Assembly: GCA_025352125.1 (NCBI GenBank)
Contig: JANXTZ010000028.1
Coordinates: 1-64,000, forward strand
Direction of reading: 5' to 3'
DNA length: 64,000 nucleotides
From: Deinococcales bacterium
GTDB taxonomy: Bacteria; Deinococcota; Deinococci; Deinococcales; JAAFIG01
Position 1 is the stretch's first letter. Each line of letters opens with the position of its first letter. Below, piece after piece: positions 60,801 through 64,000 of the stretch. The position numbers and the translations under genes are program-made. Under the pieces are notes generated by a model, which was not told the origin of the DNA, did no database searches, and was given only the letters and a program-made list of their open reading frames with translations.

Positions 60801-61538
60801 ATGAATTTAGCAATCAAAATGGTATTGATTGTACTCTCGAGCCTGCTAGCCTTGGTGATGCTTGTCTTTGTGGGTTTGCAAGTTCAACCCACGTCTTTCC
60901 CAGCCATCACGTCATCACAAGACAAGCTCGAGACAATCCCGTTGCCTGTTGGTTTGCCCGCACCTGTCGCTCGGTTTTACCAAAAAATCTATGGCAATAA
61001 CATTCCCACTCATGTGGCAGGGCGGGATTACCGTCATTACATTGAGGCGACCATTTTCGGGTTGCCAATTTTAAAGATCAACGGGTCATACATCGCAGGC
61101 TCGAGCCGTATGGCAATGCCGTGGGGTACAACCGAAAACGACCCTCGAGCGAATCAGGGTGCGAACCTTGCGGTCTGGGCGGAGGCGCTCTGGTTTCCCA
61201 GTATTTTCTTGACCGACCCTCGGGTGCATTGGAATGCCGTGGATGACGTGACGGCAACCCTGAGGGTACCGTTTGAAGCCAGCACCGAGACATTTATCGC
61301 ACGGTTTGACCCAGTCACAAACCTACTCTCGTACCTCGAGTCAATGCGCTTCAAAACCGATCAGAAAGTCTTGTGGCTCAATCAGGCTCGAGTTTGGGGC
61401 GATGTTGGTGGGACTGTGGCGTTAAAAGAATCCGCCGTGATCTGGATGGATGATGGCAAACCTTGGGCGACGTTCGAGGTCGAAGAAATCGAATTCAATG
61501 TTGATGTCAGCAAAACCATTGGCGGAACGGGCTTGTAA
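60801..61538 (+). CDS. Membrane-anchored DUF6544/DUF6920-like protein
   Basis: This is a 245-residue protein from the ATG at 60801. An N-terminal transmembrane helix (about 5-27) anchors a soluble domain. Recognisable segments are 'LPVGLPAPVARFYQKIYGNNIP', 'AGRDYRHYIEATIFGLPILKINGSYIAG', 'NQGANLAVWAEALWFPSIFL', 'VHWNAVDDVTATLRVPF' and 'VIWMDDGKPWATFEVEEIEFNVDV'. It resembles the uncharacterised DUF6544/DUF6920 group, which may share a lipid-binding (lipocalin/LolA-like) beta fold. Family naming is tentative, while the gene itself is clear. Confidence 0.72.
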   Translation: MNLAIKMVLIVLSSLLALVMLVFVGLQVQPTSFPAITSSQDKLETIPLPVGLPAPVARFYQKIYGNNIPTHVAGRDYRHYIEATIFGLPILKINGSYIAGSSRMAMPWGTTENDPRANQGANLAVWAEALWFPSIFLTDPRVHWNAVDDVTATLRVPFEASTETFIARFDPVTNLLSYLESMRFKTDQKVLWLNQARVWGDVGGTVALKESAVIWMDDGKPWATFEVEEIEFNVDVSKTIGGTGL

Positions 61539-61554
61539 ACCCGAGGTGAAACGG

Positions 61555-61935
61555 ATGTCCAAATGGATGCTGTACCTGGCTGGGTTTGTGTTGATCTCTC
61601 ACGGACTGATTCACCTGATGGACGCGACGGTGTACATGCGCCTGGGTGATGTTACAGGTTTTGCTTACAAGACCACCTTGCTCGGTGGGCGCTGGGATGT
61701 CGGAGCGGCTGGCATCAGTCTTTTTGGCGCATTGTGGGCTGTCGCCGCCATTGGTTTTATCGCCTCGAGCGTTGGGATGCTGACTGGCTCGAGTTGGTGG
61801 CAACCTGTGCTGATTGCGGTCAGTGTTTTTTCGTTGGTGTTAACGGGTTTGGACTCGAGCCTTGCCTTTGCAGGCATCATCGTGAACCTCGTCATTTTGG
61901 TACTTTTGTTCTGGTCGCGCCGCTCGAGTCTTTGA
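61555..61935 (+). CDS. Small four-helix membrane protein
   Basis: This is a 126-residue protein from the ATG at 61555 (GAGGTG upstream), 16 bp after the previous gene. Four hydrophobic segments cover most of its length (around 4-20, 43-72, 77-97 and 102-120). The start 'LYLAGFVLISHGLIHLMDATVYMRLG' with its conserved-looking S-H-G-L-I-H recalls small ABC-like or DoxX-like uncharacterised membrane proteins. No catalytic motif is seen. It probably forms a unit with the two preceding genes. Confidence 0.75.
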   Translation: MSKWMLYLAGFVLISHGLIHLMDATVYMRLGDVTGFAYKTTLLGGRWDVGAAGISLFGALWAVAAIGFIASSVGMLTGSSWWQPVLIAVSVFSLVLTGLDSSLAFAGIIVNLVILVLLFWSRRSSL

Positions 61936-61997
61936 ATCAATCACCCTCGAGAATCCTGAAATTCGTTTTAAGAATGGTCACAACCTCGAGGAGCAAG

Positions 61998-62066
61998 ATG
62001 TTAAATGATACCGTTTCACAAATTCCTAAAAGCTCGAGCAGTGACTTTCGACGGTTGGGCGCATGA
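61998..62066 (+). pseudogene. 5' stub duplicating the start of the P-type ATPase gene
   Basis: Bases about 61,938-62,060 resemble 62,386-62,510 at the DNA level: CTCGAG, AATCCTGAAAT, an ACAACTCGAGGAGCAA ribosome-site region, and the first codons (MLNDTVSQIPKSSSS against MSSDAVSEPSKSPSD). The stub stops at a TGA after 22 codons. It looks like the beginning of a second, deleted ATPase gene, leaving leader and ribosome site in place. Confidence 0.7.
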
Positions 62067-62379
62067 GTTCCGAGCGGGTAAAGTTAACATCGACGCTGCA
62101 TGATGAGTACGCCCGCATCAAAACCGACGTGACCCGTTTGCAAGACGAGGCGGCGCACGTTCCCGTGATCTGGGCGACGCAGGTGCTCGAGTCGCTCGCC
62201 AATCAGGGTCTGCCGAGGTGACGGATGCCGCGATGTCGGCTCGAGCCGAGTGCGTGATGCTCAACAAGGGACCGTACATTGTGGAGGCGGTTTCATTCTT
62301 GGACAACGTCCTGCGGCGCATGAAGTCGCATCAGAACAAAAAAACCTCAATGCTGTGCCGATTGAAGGTCACCAGTTGA
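62063..62379 (+). pseudogene. 3' remnant of a pyruvate kinase-like gene, frameshifted
   Basis: One frame reads '[24 protein letters not shown]' and stops at 62,221. Another frame continues '[35 protein letters not shown]' to a TGA at 62,379. Together they match the end of the barrel domain of pyruvate kinases (P-V-I-x-A-T-Q-V-L-E-S ... E-V-T-D-A-A ... E-C-V-M-L-N-K-G). About ten bases (the S-R-A-E codons) are missing at the junction, giving the frameshift. The substrate- and ATP-binding parts are absent. Confidence 0.8.
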
Positions 62380-62442
62380 ATCAAATCTCGAGTATCCTGA
62401 AATCCATCGCAATCTCTGGACACAACTCGAGGAGCAAAAAAT

Positions 62443-64000
62443 ATGTCAAGCGATGCCGTCTCAGAACCCTCCAAAAGCCCGAGCGATCCCATTTTGGGAC
62501 TGGGAAGTCAGGCGGCACGTACCAAGCTGTCTGAAGTCGGTCTGAATGAACTCTCGAGCGTCAAAGCCCGTCCGTTGTTGCTGCAATGGCTGGCGTATTT
62601 CGTGCAGCCATTGACGGCAATTTTACTGATTGCCGCAATCATTTCTGGGATTTCGGGCGATTGGTTGAACGCGGTCATTATTGTGGTGATCGTGGTCGGC
62701 AGCGTCGCGCTGGATTTTGTGCAGACCCAGCGCTCGCACGTGGCTGCCGAACGCCTTCGCAGCGTGGTTTCACCCACCGCCAACGTCAAACGTGACGGCG
62801 CATGGCTCGAGATTGCCCGCAAAGAACTTGTGCCAGGCGATTTGATTCGACTGAGCGCCGGTGATCTTGTGCCAGCCGATGCGCGACTGGTTTCGGCGCG
62901 TGATCTTCACGTTCAACAAGCTGCACTGACGGGCGAATCCATGCCCGTCGAAAAAAATGTTAACAACAATACGCAAACCCCTAATCTCGAGAATCCAGCC
63001 GATGCCAACAACCTTGTCTTTGTCGGCTCGAGCGTCGTCAGTGGCAATGCCGAGGCGCTTGTCACCGCCACGGGTTCGCGCACCGCCTTTGGCGGCATCG
63101 TCACCAGCCTCGCGCGTCGCGCCCCAGAGACCGAATTCGAGCGAGGCACGCGGTCTTTCAGTTTGTTCATCGTGCAGATTGTGCTGTTTTTGGTGTTGTT
63201 CGTCTTTGCGGTCAGCGCCTTTCACAAACGCGATCCGCTCGAGTCACTGCTTTTTGCCGTGGCATTGGCGGTCGGTTTGACCCCAGAATTCTTGCCGATG
63301 ATTACCACCATCACGCTTTCCAACGGCGCGGTTCGGATGTCCAAGCAAAACGTGATCGTCAAAAATCTTTCGAGCATTCAAAACCTGGGTCAGATTGACA
63401 CGCTTTGCAGTGACAAAACCGGTACGCTCACCAGTGGCATCATGACGCTCGAGGGGCGGCTCGATCCGTTTGGCGCTTCGAGTGACAAGGTTTTCTTGCT
63501 GGCATATTTGAACAGCTTGTTTGAAACCGGAATCACCAACCCACTGAACACTGCGATTCTCGAGACCAAAGATGCCAATCCACTGGATTTGGCAATCTTA
63601 AAATCCGATCATCCAGATGTGAAGCCGTACAAGAAACTCGACGAGATTCCATTTGATTTCGAGCGGCGCTGCGTGTCGGTGGTCATCTCTCGAGAAACTG
63701 GTGATGGCGAGGATCATCTGATGCTGACCAAGGGTGCGCCTGAAAGCATTCTGAATCTTTGCACGAATTTTGAGTCTGAAACTGTGCAAACTCTCGATGC
63801 CGGCGCTCGAACCAAAATTGAAACCGTGGTGAATAACCTCTCCGCACAGGGCTACCGCGTGATTGCCGTGGCATACCGCAACATGCCGCAGGGGGTTCAA
63901 CAAAACGCCTACCACGCCAGCGACGAACACGATCTGGTTCTGGCAGGATTTCTGACCTTCGTTGACCCGCCGCTGCCCGACGCCAAAGAGGTTTTGAATG
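62443..64000 (+). CDS. Magnesium-translocating-type P-type ATPase, cut by window edge
   Basis: The ATG at 62443 has GAGGAG upstream; 519 codons are present and the frame is open at the edge. After an N-terminal tail come the first membrane pair (LLLQWLAYFVQPLTAILLIAAIISG), the actuator domain with TGES ('AALTGESMPVEK'), the second membrane pair with 'VALAVGLTPEFLPMITTITLSNGAVRMSKQNVIVKNLSSIQNLGQID', and the phosphorylation site SDKTGTLT with Asp near residue 324. T-P-E-x-L-P in helix M4 is typical of the MgtA/MgtB (IIIB) subgroup, so magnesium uptake is likely. KGAPE of the nucleotide-binding domain is also present. Confidence 0.92.
   Translation, partial: MSSDAVSEPSKSPSDPILGLGSQAARTKLSEVGLNELSSVKARPLLLQWLAYFVQPLTAILLIAAIISGISGDWLNAVIIVVIVVGSVALDFVQTQRSHVAAERLRSVVSPTANVKRDGAWLEIARKELVPGDLIRLSAGDLVPADARLVSARDLHVQQAALTGESMPVEKNVNNNTQTPNLENPADANNLVFVGSSVVSGNAEALVTATGSRTAFGGIVTSLARRAPETEFERGTRSFSLFIVQIVLFLVLFVFAVSAFHKRDPLESLLFAVALAVGLTPEFLPMITTITLSNGAVRMSKQNVIVKNLSSIQNLGQIDTLCSDKTGTLTSGIMTLEGRLDPFGASSDKVFLLAYLNSLFETGITNPLNTAILETKDANPLDLAILKSDHPDVKPYKKLDEIPFDFERRCVSVVISRETGDGEDHLMLTKGAPESILNLCTNFESETVQTLDAGARTKIETVVNNLSAQGYRVIAVAYRNMPQGVQQNAYHASDEHDLVLAGFLTFVDPPLPDAKEVLN

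Larger units (their letters stand above)
1..64000. repeat. Highly iterated palindrome CTCGAG spread over the whole window
   Basis: The hexamer CTCGAG recurs throughout on both coding and non-coding DNA. By eye I count 25 copies in positions 1-3950 and 24 in 33,421-36,790, where about one would be expected in each, so several hundred are likely overall. It is used in all codon phases (Leu-Glu, Ala-Arg, Ser-Ser), so codon choice alone does not explain it. Density is lower in AT-rich stretches: 7 copies in 12,375-14,750 and 2 in the first 1,500 bases. Frequency and spread resemble cyanobacterial HIP1, but the sequence is different. The function is unknown. Confidence 0.93.

Noticed and set aside
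1..64000. tRNA or rRNA genes
   Set aside because: None was recognised on either strand; no clover-leaf with a conserved T-loop was noticed, though I could not run a covariance search.

Overview
The window reads as chromosomal DNA of a mesophilic bacterium, most likely from the Deinococcota. The pointers are a Thermus-type seven-iron ferredoxin, a UspA/DoxX/phosphoketolase stress-metabolism cluster, many purine-rich Shine-Dalgarno sequences and a moderate GC content. The lineage call is an inference, and no rRNA or tRNA gene is present to test it. The most striking whole-window property is the palindrome CTCGAG. It occurs about once per 150 bp in every reading frame and in intergenic DNA, against an expectation near one per 4 kb, which recalls the highly iterated palindromes of cyanobacteria.

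Region 1 (1-24.2 kb) is part of an extracellular contractile injection system (eCIS, phage-tail-like). It has a sheath, two tube proteins, a tail-assembly-like protein, a small linker protein, a gp25-like baseplate wedge, an AAA+ ATPase and a DUF4255 cap/terminator-type protein. Three large proteins carry the DUF4157 (eCIS core) domain. One is a 1442-aa disordered protein. One is a lipase/DUF4157/GH24-lysozyme effector followed by a secreted LprI-like protein, a plausible immunity partner. The third is a 2100-aa effector with a hydrophobic segment, a nucleic-acid-deaminase-like domain and a zeta-toxin-like kinase domain. Behind the 2100-aa gene lie four small paralogous genes in A-B-B-A order, a 181-aa gene, and a frameshifted remnant of the effector's pre-toxin region with a different tip. 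The tips and immunity candidates are much AT-richer than the structural genes. Spike, hub, baseplate-J and obvious tape-measure genes are not in the window.

Region 2 (24.2-26.4 kb) holds small single genes: a fasciclin lipoprotein, a serine hydrolase broken by an in-frame stop, a DUF3224 protein and a DinB-like protein.

Region 3 (26.4-39.6 kb) is a divergent sugar-catabolic locus around a ROK repressor. On the minus strand are a ROK sugar kinase, an FGGY kinase and a 1-phosphofructokinase-like kinase. On the plus strand are the ROK regulator, an FrcBCA-like ABC importer, a 6-phosphofructokinase-like protein, two aldolases of different classes, a Gfo/Idh/MocA oxidoreductase, a PfkB kinase and a D-lyxose isomerase-like protein. 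The set fits import of a rare sugar and its conversion to a ketose phosphate or bisphosphate that is cleaved by aldolase.

Region 4 (39.6-51.7 kb) is devoted to plant polysaccharide. It has an arabinose operon (araB, araD, a GH4 glycosidase, araA, a GH43 arabinanase), a decayed arabinofuranosidase gene in front of araB, a secreted Ig-like lipoprotein, a GH2 enzyme and a TIM-barrel glycosidase.

Region 5 (51.7-64 kb) contains stress and housekeeping genes: HEAT-repeat, ferritin-like, baeRF-like, YflT-like and SARP-type DNA-binding proteins, tandem UspA, ferredoxin, DoxX, phosphoketolase (which could consume pentose phosphate made by the arabinose pathway), membrane proteins, and the first part of a magnesium-type P-ATPase. 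Several gene relics (bacterioferritin start, P-ATPase start, pyruvate kinase end) show that small deletions are common here.
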